A DNA stretch of 64,000 nucleotides from Haloimpatiens massiliensis. Lineage in GTDB: Bacteria > Bacillota > Clostridia > Clostridiales > Clostridiaceae. A model generated the notes under the pieces. The model worked only from the letters and a program-made list of their open reading frames with translations, had not been told where the DNA came from and ran no database searches. This document shows, in pieces, positions 17,199-26,534 of the stretch (position 1 is its first letter; every line of letters starts with the position of its first letter). The translations under genes were made by a program, and so were the position numbers. The DNA is taken from contig NZ_LT854640.1 of the NCBI RefSeq assembly GCF_900184255.1, forward strand, positions 1,572,156 through 1,636,155. The letters run 5' to 3'.

Positions 17199-18278
17199 AT
17201 GAAAAAAGCAAACTTATTAAAAAAATATATAAAAAGAATTAAACTTTCCCTAATAATATGTATTTTATTAGTTATGAGTATCACCATGTTTGGATGTGAA
17301 ATGAATAAAAAAATAGGAGGAATAGAAAAAGAAAGTAGTAAGCAAACTTATGCTATGGGAACTATAGTAAGTTTTAAAGTATATGGGGAAAAGTCACAGG
17401 AAAACATAGAAGAAGCCATAAAATTATTAGGAAACATAGAAGATAAAATGTCTGTAAATAAGGAAAATAGCGAAGTAAATAAATTAAATTCTTCAGCAGG
17501 TAATAAATCAGAAAAAGTAAGTAAGGAAACTTATTATGTTATAAAAAAGGCTATGGAGTACAGCAAGCTTTCGGAGGGAGCATTTGATATTACAGTAGAG
17601 CCGCTAGTTAAACTATGGGGCATAGGAACTGATAAGGCAAGGATACCTTCAGAGGAAGAAATTCAAAAAGCTAAAGAGTTTATAAACTATAAAAATATAG
17701 AAGTTAATGAAAATGGACAAATTTATTTAAAAAAACAAGGAATGAAAATAGACCTAGGTGGTATAGCAAAAGGCTATGGTGCAGATGAAATAAAATCCAT
17801 GCTTATAAAAAATGGAGTGAAAAGTGCTTTTATAAATATAGGAGGAAATGTAAATCTCTTGGGAAGTAAAACTGATGGTAGCCTATGGAAAATAGGTGTG
17901 CAAAATCCATTAAAAGATAAAGGAGAATATTTAGGTATTTTAACTGTAGCTGATAAATCTATAGTAACCTCAGGAAATTATGAGAGATACTTTGAGAAGA
18001 ATGGCAAAAGATATCACCATATTTTTGATGTAAGTACAGGATATCCAGCAAAAAAAGGGCTTATAAGTACTACCATAGTTTCAGATAAATCCATTGATGG
18101 AGATGCCCTATCTACAACCACTTATGTATTAGGACTAGAAAAGGCTATAAAGCTTGTAGAAAGCCAAAAGGGCGTGGATGCAATATTTGTTACTAAAGAT
18201 AAAAAGGTTTATGTTACTTCGGGATTAAAGGATAGCTTTAAACTTACGGATGAAGAATTTAAATATATGAATCAATAA
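17199..18278 (+). CDS. apbE: FAD:protein FMN transferase
   Basis: A 359-residue lipoprotein of the ApbE family, which moves FMN from FAD onto a threonine of target proteins outside the membrane. The signal peptide ends in the lipobox MFGC. Family motifs are YAMGTIVSFKVYG, KLWGIGTD, KIDLGGIAKGYGAD (about 183-196), FINIGGNV and GDALSTTTYVLG (metal-binding Asp/Ser/Thr, about 300). ATG 17199 is preferred over an upstream TTG at 17193 because of the spacing from GGAG. The rnf operon, whose D and G subunits need this modification, lies 1.5 kb downstream in the opposite direction. Confidence 0.93.
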   Translation: MKKANLLKKYIKRIKLSLIICILLVMSITMFGCEMNKKIGGIEKESSKQTYAMGTIVSFKVYGEKSQENIEEAIKLLGNIEDKMSVNKENSEVNKLNSSAGNKSEKVSKETYYVIKKAMEYSKLSEGAFDITVEPLVKLWGIGTDKARIPSEEEIQKAKEFINYKNIEVNENGQIYLKKQGMKIDLGGIAKGYGADEIKSMLIKNGVKSAFINIGGNVNLLGSKTDGSLWKIGVQNPLKDKGEYLGILTVADKSIVTSGNYERYFEKNGKRYHHIFDVSTGYPAKKGLISTTIVSDKSIDGDALSTTTYVLGLEKAIKLVESQKGVDAIFVTKDKKVYVTSGLKDSFKLTDEEFKYMNQ

Positions 18279-18301
18279 CCAGTAGGCAATGGAGGAACGG
18301 T

Positions 18302-18685
18302 ATGAAAAAAGGAGATAAAATTGTATTAGTTACTATAATGATACTAATCATATGTAGTGTAGCCGGAATTTTAGGCTATAGATATTTTAATAAAAATAGT
18401 AAAATAGTAGCTACAATAAAGCAGGATGGTAAAATAATTAAAACTATAGATTTAAGTAAGGTTAGTAAAGCAGAGGAAATAAGAATGTCTAGTGAAAGTG
18501 ATCATTATAATATAATAAAAGTGGAAAAGGGTAGGATTAGATTTATAGATGCAGATTGCCCAGATAAGATATGTATAAAAGCAGGATGGCTTAAAAAGCC
18601 TGGAGATAGTGCTGCTTGCCTTCCACATAAAATTATAATAACAATACAGGGAAAAAATCTTGAGGTTGATGATGTAGCTTATTAA
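18302..18685 (+). CDS. NusG domain II-containing protein
   Basis: A 127-residue protein with one N-terminal membrane helix (residues about 7-27) and a NusG-II (DUF1312-like) beta domain outside. It contains a conserved CPDKICIKAGW and a second Cys in GDSAACLPHK. It starts 23 bp after apbE. This gene is often next to apbE, the Gx transporter and rnf genes in clostridia, which suggests a role in the redox or flavinylation pathway; the exact function is unknown. Confidence 0.85.
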   Translation: MKKGDKIVLVTIMILIICSVAGILGYRYFNKNSKIVATIKQDGKIIKTIDLSKVSKAEEIRMSSESDHYNIIKVEKGRIRFIDADCPDKICIKAGWLKKPGDSAACLPHKIIITIQGKNLEVDDVAY

Positions 18686-18691
18686 TTAGGA

Positions 18692-18860
18692 GATAAGTAA
18701 TAAGTAAGAGGTAATAAGTAAGAGGTAAGGATAAAACTCAAGGAGTTTTTTATAATTAATTTGTAAGTAACAGGTAATAATTAATAGTTGTGCTGAAAAT
18801 TCAGCTTTGCTGAATTTTTTCAATAGCTTTTACCTCTTACTTCTTATTTCTTACTTAATC
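18692..18860. repeat. Repeat C copy 1 (heptamer arrays and hairpins)
   Basis: It starts with five tandem 7-mers (AGTAATA, AGTAAGA, GGTAATA and so on) and ends in their complement (TTACCTCTTACTTCTTATTT). Inside are the hairpins AAAACTC-AAG-GAGTTTT and AAATTCAGC-TTT-GCTGAATTTTTT; the second looks like a working terminator for the apbE-NusG pair. An inverted copy is at 38012-38178. Confidence 0.8.
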
Positions 18861-18961
18861 TGTAATTTGAAATTTTAAATTAAAAGGTTTATTTATTTAA
18901 GATAAAGCTTAAGATCTATGTGCGAAAGATGAGTTATTAAATTAGAGATGGATGTGTTGTC

Positions 18962-19489
18962 ATGAGGGAAGTTAATAATTTTAAAAAAAGCTTAAATAAA
19001 AGGGTATTTTTAAGTTTAATGGTAGCAGTGGCCCTTGGAATATATGTAATAGAGGCTCAAATTCCTGTGATTTTTCCAGGAATAAAATTAGGACTTTCCA
19101 ATGTGGTTTCATTAATAGTGCTCATAGCCTTTGGGGGCAAAGAAGCCCTTTTAGTAATGTTTTTAAGAACTTTACTTGGAACTATGTTTACGGGAACTTT
19201 ATCCTCATTCTTATTTAGCATCATAGGAGGATTGCTTAGCAATATAGTTTCTATAATAATGTATAAAAAATTTAGTAAATATTTTAGCATAGAAATAATA
19301 AGCATAGTAGCAGCAGTATTTCATAATTTAGGACAACTTTTAGTAGCAGCATTTATAGTACAGGATTTTAGAATATATGTATACTTTCCAGTTTTGATGG
19401 TATCTGCTTTGATTACAGGATATTTTACAGGTTTGGTGGCTAAATATTTTAGCAAACATGTTGAAAAGATGAAATTAGGTAAGAGGTAA
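18962..19489 (+). CDS. Gx transporter family protein
   Basis: A 175-residue membrane protein with five to six helices. The conserved core is EAQIPVIFPGIKLGLSNVVS (about 26-45) and FLRTLLGTMFTGTLSSFLFS (about 62-81), typical of the Gx transporter family, formerly named heptaprenyl diphosphate synthase component I. Clostridial neighbours are usually apbE, a NusG-II protein and rnf, as here. The last four codons (LGKR) and the stop lie in the heptamer array of the next repeat, so the repeat inserted at or into the gene end. Confidence 0.87.
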   Translation: MREVNNFKKSLNKRVFLSLMVAVALGIYVIEAQIPVIFPGIKLGLSNVVSLIVLIAFGGKEALLVMFLRTLLGTMFTGTLSSFLFSIIGGLLSNIVSIIMYKKFSKYFSIEIISIVAAVFHNLGQLLVAAFIVQDFRIYVYFPVLMVSALITGYFTGLVAKYFSKHVEKMKLGKR

Positions 19490-19790
19490 GAGGTAATAAG
19501 TAATAAGTAAGAGGTAAGGGGGATTTTCCTTCACTGGGTTATGGAAAATCTTTAATTGAATATCAGTAATTGGATAGTAAGAAAAGCTATAACTGTTTCA
19601 TTAAACGAAGTAGTTATAGCTTTTCTTTTTAAGAGCTCTTACTTTTTACCTTTTCACTCTTACTTTTACTATCTGGTTTCTTGTTACTTATTCATAAATT
19701 AATTATAAAAAACTCTTTGAGTTTTATCCTTAACTCTTAACTATTACTTCTTACTTTTTACCTCTTACCTATTCTATCCTACAAATTTTA
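19476..19790. repeat. composite Repeat C/D region
   Basis: The left side is heptamer units (AGGTAAG x2, AGGTAAT, AAGTAAT, AAGTAAG, AGGTAAG). Next is a core with the hairpin GATTTTCC / GGAAAATC (19518-19551). That core recurs at 28131-28160 inside a quite different array. The right side (about 19690-19775) repeats the Repeat C half with AAAAAACTC-TTT-GAGTTTT. A terminator sits in the middle. It fills the convergent gap between the Gx transporter and rnfB. Confidence 0.75.
19581..19630. terminator. bidirectional terminator between Gx transporter and rnfB
   Basis: The stem GAAAAGCTATAACT (19581-19594) pairs with 19612-19625, followed by TTTTT on the plus strand; the minus side also has a short T-run. 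Confidence 0.8.
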
Positions 19791-19833
19791 TATTTCATAT
19801 CTTATTTTTAATTTTCTATTCTCACAGGACATT

Positions 19834-20667
19834 CTAAACAGCTTCTTCCTTGTCAAGAATAAGCTTTCCATCGTGAGCTTTAAGTACCTTAGTAGGGCAC
19901 TTTTCTACACATTGCATGCATAGAGTACATTTATTGCTGTCTACTACAGGAAGATTGTTTTCTAAAACTATAGCACTGCTAGTACAGTTTCTAGCACATA
20001 GACCACAGCTTATACATCCAGTATTACATACTTCTTTTACTTCTTTTAGTTTATCTTTTGAGTTACAAGAAACTCTTATTATTTCAGAAACAGGCTTAAT
20101 TTCAATGACATGTCTAGGGCAGATATTTACACAAGCACCGCAGGCAGTACATTTCTTTTCGTCTACCACTGCAATACCGTTTTGAATACTAAGAGCGCCA
20201 AATTGACAAACCTTAACGCAACTGCCTAGACCAAGGCAACCAAAACTGCAAGCTTTAGCACCGCCACCAGGAAGTACAGATGCCTCTAGACAGTCCATAT
20301 TCCCATAGTAAGTACCTTTCATCTTTGCACTTTCACAGCTGCCTACACATTTAACAAAGGCCTTAGTAGGTTCAGCAGCTTCAACTGTAATGCCCATTAT
20401 ATCTCCAATTTTTTCAGCTGCGGCAACACCACCTACAGAACAACAATTTGGTTTAGCAGCACCATCAACCACTGCTTGTGCATATGCATCGCAACCTGCA
20501 TATCCACAACCACCACAGTTAGCACCAGGTAGACAATCTTTTATTAAAGGTACTCTCTCATCTACTGGTACATGAAACTTTTTAGAAGCATAGCCTAAAA
20601 CTACACCAAACAAAAGACCTAACCCACCTAAACTAAGGGCGGGAAATAATAAACCATTTACATCCAT
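19834..20667 (-). CDS. rnfB: Rnf complex subunit B
   Basis: A 277-residue membrane-anchored iron-sulphur protein. The first about 25 residues are the membrane anchor. CLPGANCGGCGYAGC (about 45-59) binds one [4Fe-4S] cluster. Further Cys motifs follow, ending with several ferredoxin motifs (CTACGACVNICP, CISCGLCARNC, CTLCMQCVEKCP). RnfB is the likely entry point for electrons from ferredoxin in the Rnf complex, which couples ferredoxin oxidation with NAD reduction to Na+ or H+ pumping. It is the last gene of rnfCDGEAB. Confidence 0.96.
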   Translation of the reverse strand: MDVNGLLFPALSLGGLGLLFGVVLGYASKKFHVPVDERVPLIKDCLPGANCGGCGYAGCDAYAQAVVDGAAKPNCCSVGGVAAAEKIGDIMGITVEAAEPTKAFVKCVGSCESAKMKGTYYGNMDCLEASVLPGGGAKACSFGCLGLGSCVKVCQFGALSIQNGIAVVDEKKCTACGACVNICPRHVIEIKPVSEIIRVSCNSKDKLKEVKEVCNTGCISCGLCARNCTSSAIVLENNLPVVDSNKCTLCMQCVEKCPTKVLKAHDGKLILDKEEAV

Positions 20668-20683
20668 TTATTTGCACCTCCCA

Positions 20684-21262
20684 TTAATGAATTAATCCTT
20701 GGAATCCTAAAAAGGCTATGGACATAAGTCCAGCTGTAATCAATGAAATAGGAAGTCCTTTCATAGCCTCAGGCATATTTTTGTTTCCGTCCATTCTCTC
20801 TCTTATACCTGCAAGAAGCACAATAGCTAGCATATATCCAAGACCAGAGCCTAGTCCAGCTACTACAGAACCAAGTAAAGTATATTTTTCATTCATATTG
20901 ATTATAACTGCACCTAAAATAGCACAGTTTGTAGTTATAAGAGGTAAGAAAATACCAAGAGCCTTATAAAGGGAAGGACTTTTCTTTTTAATAACCATTT
21001 CCACAAACTGAACTAAAGAAGCTATAACCAGTATAAAGGCAATAGTGTACATATAAGGAATATTTAAAGGTATTAGAATAAAATTGTACACTATATATGA
21101 AATAAATGATGCTAAAACCATAACGAATGTAACAGCAAGTCCCATACCAGCTGCAGTTTCTATTTTTTTAGAAACCCCAAGGAAAGAACAAATTCCAAGG
21201 AATTTAGATAGAACAAAGTTATTAACTAAAAGGGAACTAAAAAATATTAAAAATAAATTCAT
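20684..21262 (-). CDS. rnfA: Rnf complex subunit A
   Basis: A 192-residue integral membrane protein with six helices, paralogous to RnfE. The conserved stretches NNFVLSKFLGICSFLGVSK (about 12-30) and ITTNCAILGA (about 105) are visible; the Cys residues in them bind the intramembrane [2Fe-2S] cluster together with RnfE. The start is ATG 21262 with GAGGTGG upstream; an earlier in-frame start would add 14 charged residues not typical of RnfA. Confidence 0.96.
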   Translation of the reverse strand: MNLFLIFFSSLLVNNFVLSKFLGICSFLGVSKKIETAAGMGLAVTFVMVLASFISYIVYNFILIPLNIPYMYTIAFILVIASLVQFVEMVIKKKSPSLYKALGIFLPLITTNCAILGAVIINMNEKYTLLGSVVAGLGSGLGYMLAIVLLAGIRERMDGNKNMPEAMKGLPISLITAGLMSIAFLGFQGLIH

Positions 21263-21374
21263 AGAGTTACCACCTCTCTTATGATCTAGACGATTTTTGT
21301 TCAATCATTATAAAAAATGGCTATGAAGTTGATGTTTAAAACAAATGCCATTTATTTAGTTATAAAGATTTTTA

Positions 21375-22040
21375 CTAATGTTTTACAGAGCAGTGAGCAC
21401 AGTTTCCGTCACAGCCTTTAAATTCAGTAATTCTTTTATTTTCCTTTGCTTTTCTTGCATTGAATACATTTATAAGTGCCATTAAAATTCCAAGAGTGAA
21501 GAAAGCACCAGGAGCCAATATCATTATGATGGCAGGCTGAAATGAAGACGGCATAAGCTGATATTCAAATATCTTTCCAGTACCTAAAAGCTCTCTTATA
21601 ATACCAATTATAGTAAGAGAAAGAGTAAATCCAAGACCTTGTCCAAGACCATCAAAAATAGAAATTATAGGACCGTTTTTAGAAGCAAACGCTTCTGCTC
21701 TTCCAAGAATAACACAGTTAACAACTATAAGAGGAATAAAAATTCCAAGTGATTTATATAAATCAGGCACATAACCTTGCATTAAAAATTGAAGTAAAGT
21801 AACAAAACCCGCAATGACAACTATAAATGAAGGAATACGAATTTTGTCTGGAATAAATTTTCTTAAAAGGGATATAACAAAATTTGATCCCATAAGCACT
21901 ACAGTGGCAGCAATCCCCATACCAAAACCATTTTTAGCACTGGTGGTTACAGCTAGAGTAGGACACATAGCTAAAACTTGTACAAATATAGCATTTTCAG
22001 TTAGGATACCATTTTTCAATCTTTCTAAAGGGTTTGCCAT
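21375..22040 (-). CDS. rnfE: Rnf complex subunit E
   Basis: A 221-residue six-helix membrane protein paralogous to RnfA. The cluster-binding Cys regions are VQVLAMCPTLAVTTSAKNG (about 20) and VVNCVILGRAEAFA (about 108). An extra Cys/His-rich tail (CDGNCAHCSVKH) at the C-terminus is unusual for RnfE and could bind a metal. GGAGGG precedes ATG 22040, whose codon overlaps the end of rnfG. Confidence 0.95.
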   Translation of the reverse strand: MANPLERLKNGILTENAIFVQVLAMCPTLAVTTSAKNGFGMGIAATVVLMGSNFVISLLRKFIPDKIRIPSFIVVIAGFVTLLQFLMQGYVPDLYKSLGIFIPLIVVNCVILGRAEAFASKNGPIISIFDGLGQGLGFTLSLTIIGIIRELLGTGKIFEYQLMPSSFQPAIIMILAPGAFFTLGILMALINVFNARKAKENKRITEFKGCDGNCAHCSVKH

Positions 22041-22615
22041 TAGTTATTCCCTCCTTTTAAATTATTTTTATAGAAGTTAATAGCTTCATTAACTCCTTTA
22101 GTTACAGCTTTTGAAGTTATAGTAGCTCCAGTTATAGCTTGTATTTCATTGCCTTTAGCTGAAGAAGCTTTAGTAACCTGCAAATCTTTTTCTATAGATT
22201 TTCCTTTATATTGACCATAAAATTCAGGTTTTTCAGAATTAGCACCTAATCCAGGAGTTTCAGATTGAGATAAAATCTTAATTCCCTGAACCTTTCCATC
22301 AGTTGAAATTCCCACCATTAATTCTATATTTCCGCCATAGCCCTTAGTGTTAAGCTTCATGGCATAACCAATAGTTTTACCGCTTTTTAAAGCTTCATTA
22401 ACTTCCACAATGTTTTCAGTTAATTTGATATCTTTCTTTTTAAATGTATCACTATCAGATAATAACTCTTGCATAGCTTCTTTATTTGTTTTCTCAGCTT
22501 GAATTGCAATAGGTTCTTTTGTAATGGTATAAGCACAGCCAAGTATCAATCCAGCAAAGGCAGTTATTACTAATAGAAGAAATCCTAATTTAAGAGAACT
22601 TTCTTTTTTATTCAT
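22040..22615 (-). CDS. rnfG: Rnf complex subunit G
   Basis: A 191-residue protein with one N-terminal helix and an external FMN-binding domain. The flavinylation motif is ITGATITSKAVTKGV (about 164-178); the Thr of the S/T-GAT-x-T motif should carry covalent FMN placed by ApbE. GETPGLGAN-like sequence (SETPGLGANSEKPEF) is also conserved. It directly follows rnfD and overlaps rnfE. Confidence 0.95.
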   Translation of the reverse strand: MNKKESSLKLGFLLLVITAFAGLILGCAYTITKEPIAIQAEKTNKEAMQELLSDSDTFKKKDIKLTENIVEVNEALKSGKTIGYAMKLNTKGYGGNIELMVGISTDGKVQGIKILSQSETPGLGANSEKPEFYGQYKGKSIEKDLQVTKASSAKGNEIQAITGATITSKAVTKGVNEAINFYKNNLKGGNN

Positions 22616-23551
22616 TTAATTCACCTTCCCGAACTTTGTTGGAATTACATATTTATCTATAAGAGGAACAAATAAGTTCATTATAAGTATTGAATAAGAA
22701 ACACCTTCAGGATAAGCACCACTGAATATACGAATAACTGATGTTAAGACACCACATCCTATAGCAAAGATAATTTGTCCTTTTCTAGTCATTGGACATG
22801 TTGTATAATCTGTAGCCATAAATATAGCACCTAGCATAAGTCCACCGGCAAATATTTCATAAATACCATTTCCAGTCATAAATCCATTTCTACCTATGAT
22901 AGTAGTTAAAATAAATACTGTTCCTATATAAAACACAGGTATATGATAGGAAATAACTCTTCTATATAGAAGATAAGCAAAACCTATAAGTAAAGCTAAA
23001 GCAGAAGTTTCACCAATACATCCTCCCACATGACCTACAAATAGGTTCATAAGTGATGGAAGATTACCCTCAGCACCTTTTAAAATAGCTAAAGGAGTAG
23101 CAGATGTAGCTCCGTCTATTGTCCAAGTAGTCATAGCTGATGGCCAAGAGGATAGTAAAAATGCTCTACCAGCTAAGGCAGGATTAACTATATTCTCTCC
23201 AATGCCTCCAAAGAATTGTTTTACTACAATAATTGCAAAGGCACTGCCTACAGCTACCATCCAAAGTGGAATAGATACAGGTACATTAAATGCAATTAAA
23301 ATACCAGTTACTACTGCACTTAAATCATTTATAGTAATTTGTCTTTTGGTTAATTTTTGCCAAAGCCACTCAGAAAAAACTGCAGAAACTACAGCAGTTA
23401 TCATTACTAAAGCTGCTCTAAATTTAAAAAAGTATATTCCAGCTAAAGCTGCAGGAATTAAAGCTATTATCACATCTCTCATTATGCCATTAACAGTTTC
23501 ATTAGATCTAATATGTGGAGATGAAGATAAAGTTAACATTGATTCATTCAT
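22616..23551 (-). CDS. rnfD: Rnf complex subunit D
   Basis: A 311-residue membrane protein with about nine to ten helices. SSPHIRSNETVNGIMRDVI at the start and FGGIGENIVNPALAGRAFLL (about 130) are family hallmarks. The covalent-FMN motif is TIDGATSATPLA (about 156), modified by ApbE. The start is ATG 23551, preceded by AGAGGTGA; a GTG three codons upstream is less well placed. Confidence 0.95.
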   Translation of the reverse strand: MNESMLTLSSSPHIRSNETVNGIMRDVIIALIPAALAGIYFFKFRAALVMITAVVSAVFSEWLWQKLTKRQITINDLSAVVTGILIAFNVPVSIPLWMVAVGSAFAIIVVKQFFGGIGENIVNPALAGRAFLLSSWPSAMTTWTIDGATSATPLAILKGAEGNLPSLMNLFVGHVGGCIGETSALALLIGFAYLLYRRVISYHIPVFYIGTVFILTTIIGRNGFMTGNGIYEIFAGGLMLGAIFMATDYTTCPMTRKGQIIFAIGCGVLTSVIRIFSGAYPEGVSYSILIMNLFVPLIDKYVIPTKFGKVN

Positions 23552-23567
23552 ATATGTCACCTCTTAT

Positions 23568-24896
23568 CTATTTTTTTCTTTTGTTAGCAATAACAGTACG
23601 TTTGCCAACTCTTAAGGATTGAACTAAGTGATTTTTAGCTGGACATACAAAAGTACAGCATCCACATTCTATACAATCCAATCCATTTAATTTTTCAAAT
23701 TCATCAAATTCATGTCTTTCACATAGAGAATGAAGTTTTCCAGGCATTAGATTCATAGGGCAGGCTTCTATACATTTACCACATCTAATGCAGCTAGTAG
23801 GTTCTGGCATAAAGCCTTCTTTTTTTGTAAGGCATAAAACTCCAGAAGTACCTTTCATAACAGGTACATCTAAAGATGACAAGGTCATTCCCATCATAGG
23901 ACCACCAGAGATAACCTTTACAGGGTCTTCTTTAAATCCACCACAGAATTCTATTAATTCTCTTATGGAAGTACCTAGCTTAACTCTAAGATTTTTAGGT
24001 TCTTTAACAGCTCCACCTGTGACAGTAACAATTCTTTCAGTTAAAGGAAAACCTAAAACCACTGATTTATAAATTTGATAAACAGTACCTACATTTTGAA
24101 CCACACATCCTACATCAGCAGGAAGCTTTCCAGAAGGCACTTCACGATTAGTTATAGAATAAATAAGCTGTTTTTCAGCACCTTGTGGGTATTTAGTTTT
24201 CAGAGCTTTAACCTCTATATTAGAATAGTTTTTACATAACTTTTCCATGAGTTTAATAGCATCTGGTTTGTTATGCTCAATACCTATATATCCTTTAGCT
24301 TTAGGAAACATTTGTAGAATAATATTTAGACCTTCTAATATTTTATCTCCCTGTTCCAGCATCAATCTGTGATCACAGGTTAAATAGGGTTCACACTCTG
24401 CAGCATTGACAATTATAGAGTCTATATTTTTGTCTGCTGGAGGATTAAGTTTAACATGAGTAGGGAAAGCAGCACCACCCATACCAACTATTCCAGCATC
24501 TTTAATTATGTCTAGTAATTGTTCTTTAGATAGTTTAGTGTAGTCTCTTTTTTCTTCATTAGTAGAAAAAGCTTCATATTGGTGGTCATTTTCCACTATT
24601 ATGGAAGTAACCTTAGTACCGCCAGTGGTAAGCATAGGTGCAATGTTTTTAACTGTACCAGATACACTACTATATATAGTAGATAATCCAAAGCCATTAG
24701 CCTGTCCTATTTTTTGTCCAACTAAAACTCTGTCTCCTTTTTTAACTAAAGGTTCGCAAGGAGCACCTATATGTTGTGACATAGGGAAAACTAAATCCCC
24801 TTTTGGAAGATAATCTTCTATAGGTTTATTTTCACTAAGATGTTTACCGTGGGGTGGATATATACCACGTTTAAAAGTTAACAAGTTCATAACCAT
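23568..24896 (-). CDS. rnfC: Rnf complex subunit C
   Basis: A 442-residue peripheral flavo-iron-sulphur subunit expected to reduce NAD. It has the GIYPPHGKHLSE start, the nucleotide-binding GMGGAAFPTHVKL (about 134-148) and two [4Fe-4S] motifs near the C-terminus: CIRCGKCIEACPM and CIECGCCTFVCP. It is the first gene of the six-gene rnf operon on the minus strand. AAAGGA sits 5 nt before ATG 24896; ATG 24890 is a possible alternative. Confidence 0.96.
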   Translation of the reverse strand: MVMNLLTFKRGIYPPHGKHLSENKPIEDYLPKGDLVFPMSQHIGAPCEPLVKKGDRVLVGQKIGQANGFGLSTIYSSVSGTVKNIAPMLTTGGTKVTSIIVENDHQYEAFSTNEEKRDYTKLSKEQLLDIIKDAGIVGMGGAAFPTHVKLNPPADKNIDSIIVNAAECEPYLTCDHRLMLEQGDKILEGLNIILQMFPKAKGYIGIEHNKPDAIKLMEKLCKNYSNIEVKALKTKYPQGAEKQLIYSITNREVPSGKLPADVGCVVQNVGTVYQIYKSVVLGFPLTERIVTVTGGAVKEPKNLRVKLGTSIRELIEFCGGFKEDPVKVISGGPMMGMTLSSLDVPVMKGTSGVLCLTKKEGFMPEPTSCIRCGKCIEACPMNLMPGKLHSLCERHEFDEFEKLNGLDCIECGCCTFVCPAKNHLVQSLRVGKRTVIANKRKK

Positions 24897-25963
24897 ATAC
24901 TTCCTTTCTTACTGGATTATAGTAAAAGAAACTAGCTGTTAAAAAAATAAGTTTATTTACAAAATATATAATACAGCTTCAAATATATAATAATACAGTA
25001 TAAAACAAAGAAAAAAATATTTCTACAATATTATTAAAAAAATGAATGAATTTTAAAAAAATGTATCATTTACACGAGATAAAACAACTAATATTTTACA
25101 TTATAAAGTTAAAAAAGAAATAAAGTAAAAATAAGTAAGCTAATTGCAACCTAGTATGATACATTTAAAAATAAGGGTAAATGAGTGAGATACTGTTAAT
25201 TACTTTAATAATAAAATAACAAGCATATAAGATTTAGCTGTAAATTTAACTTGAATTGAACATGTAACAAATTATATTAAGTAGGATATTACTCATTGAT
25301 TTTATAGTTATTAGTCACGGAATTAATAAAATATTATTCATTTATTTAATGATTTTATAAAATATTTTTTGATGGATAAATAAAAAGTACTTGTATTAAT
25401 TTAAATATGTATAGTAAAAAAAAGTATTATAAAGAAAAATGTTATATAACTGATATATATAATCATAAAAACTGTTATAATAATAACAGATTATGAAAAT
25501 CATTTTTTAGACTTATATGTAAAAGTATTGAAAAAATAAGCCCAGTTAATATATAATAGAGTTAGAAATGCAATATTCTTAGGTGTATTTTATATTTAAA
25601 TACAATAGTAATTATGTAAATGTTAATTTAGAGGAAAAACACTATTTTTGTATGAGAAATAATAAATATTAATTGCTATAATTTTATCAATTGACAGTTA
25701 AATTTATGACATAAATATATATATATTTTATTTGAGATAGTTGAGAAATATGTAGTATATGTGCAGATTTTAAAAGTTAATTAAAAAAGTTAATTAAAAA
25801 ATTAGAATGAAATCTTAAATAAAGCATATTTAAAATTATAAAATTGTTAACCATTATACTAAATGATTATATCAAATATTTATAATATTTTAAATATATA
25901 AATATGTTTGAATAAAGTATATATAATTTCTATGTATATATTTAAAGTTAGGAGGTGGCATTT
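24897..25963. other. 1.07-kb non-coding AT-rich region
   Basis: No frame longer than a few dozen codons and no RNA gene is recognisable. Bases are over 80% A/T by eye, with runs such as AATATATATATATTTTATTT and the tandem AAAAGTTAATTAAA x2 at about 25770-25800. It must hold the rnf promoter and leader on the minus strand and the promoter of the next plus-strand gene. I cannot place either. Confidence 0.6.
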
Positions 25964-26488
25964 TTGAAAAATTTATTAGAGGATTCCATATGGTTTATAA
26001 GTATTATTATAGTTATTTTAGTAGTTGGTATGTTCGTGGGTTTTAAACCAGTTTTTATAATTTCAATAATTTATAAAAGTATTCAGGGTATTTTGTATTT
26101 ATTAAGTGCTAGATTTTATGAAACATATATAAAAATATTTAGAAAAGAAAAATATATAGAATACTATAGTAGTGATGCTGAATTACAAAAATCAAAACGG
26201 AAAGGAGAGGGATGGAGTAGTATTATTCAGGCAACAGTATTTTTAGCCTATGTTTTTAGTTTTTCAAGTGAAAAAAAATATTTTTATAGGGAAGGCATTG
26301 TTGCCATTGTGGGAGGGATTATAGCACTTTTAAATTCATTATTAGGTGTATTTTTATATAAAAAATTTAAAAATCATAAGCAATATGAGATTTCTACAGC
26401 AATACTAATTGGTATCTTTGTATTAACTTTATGGATTATATATTCTATGGTATACGGAAATAATACTATGAAAGATTTAATGCGTTAA
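25964..26488 (+). CDS. membrane protein of unknown function
   Basis: A 174-residue protein with four hydrophobic segments (about 8-30, 32-50, 105-125 and 145-165) and a charged cytosolic loop around FRKEKYIEYYSSDAELQKSK. I do not recognise a family. The start is probably TTG 25964, because AGGAGGTGG (25950-25958) ends just before it; a GTG inside that site is unlikely to be used. It stands alone, with a Repeat B copy about 45 bp downstream. Confidence 0.65.
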   Translation: MKNLLEDSIWFISIIIVILVVGMFVGFKPVFIISIIYKSIQGILYLLSARFYETYIKIFRKEKYIEYYSSDAELQKSKRKGEGWSSIIQATVFLAYVFSFSSEKKYFYREGIVAIVGGIIALLNSLLGVFLYKKFKNHKQYEISTAILIGIFVLTLWIIYSMVYGNNTMKDLMR

Positions 26489-26534
26489 AATAATATTACT
26501 ACTATTATATAGTTATAAAATTTATTGATAAGTT

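Noticed and set aside
18692..18730. Regular short repeats that might be a CRISPR array
   Set aside because: The units are 7 bp, contiguous and without spacers; they belong to a hairpin repeat found three times.
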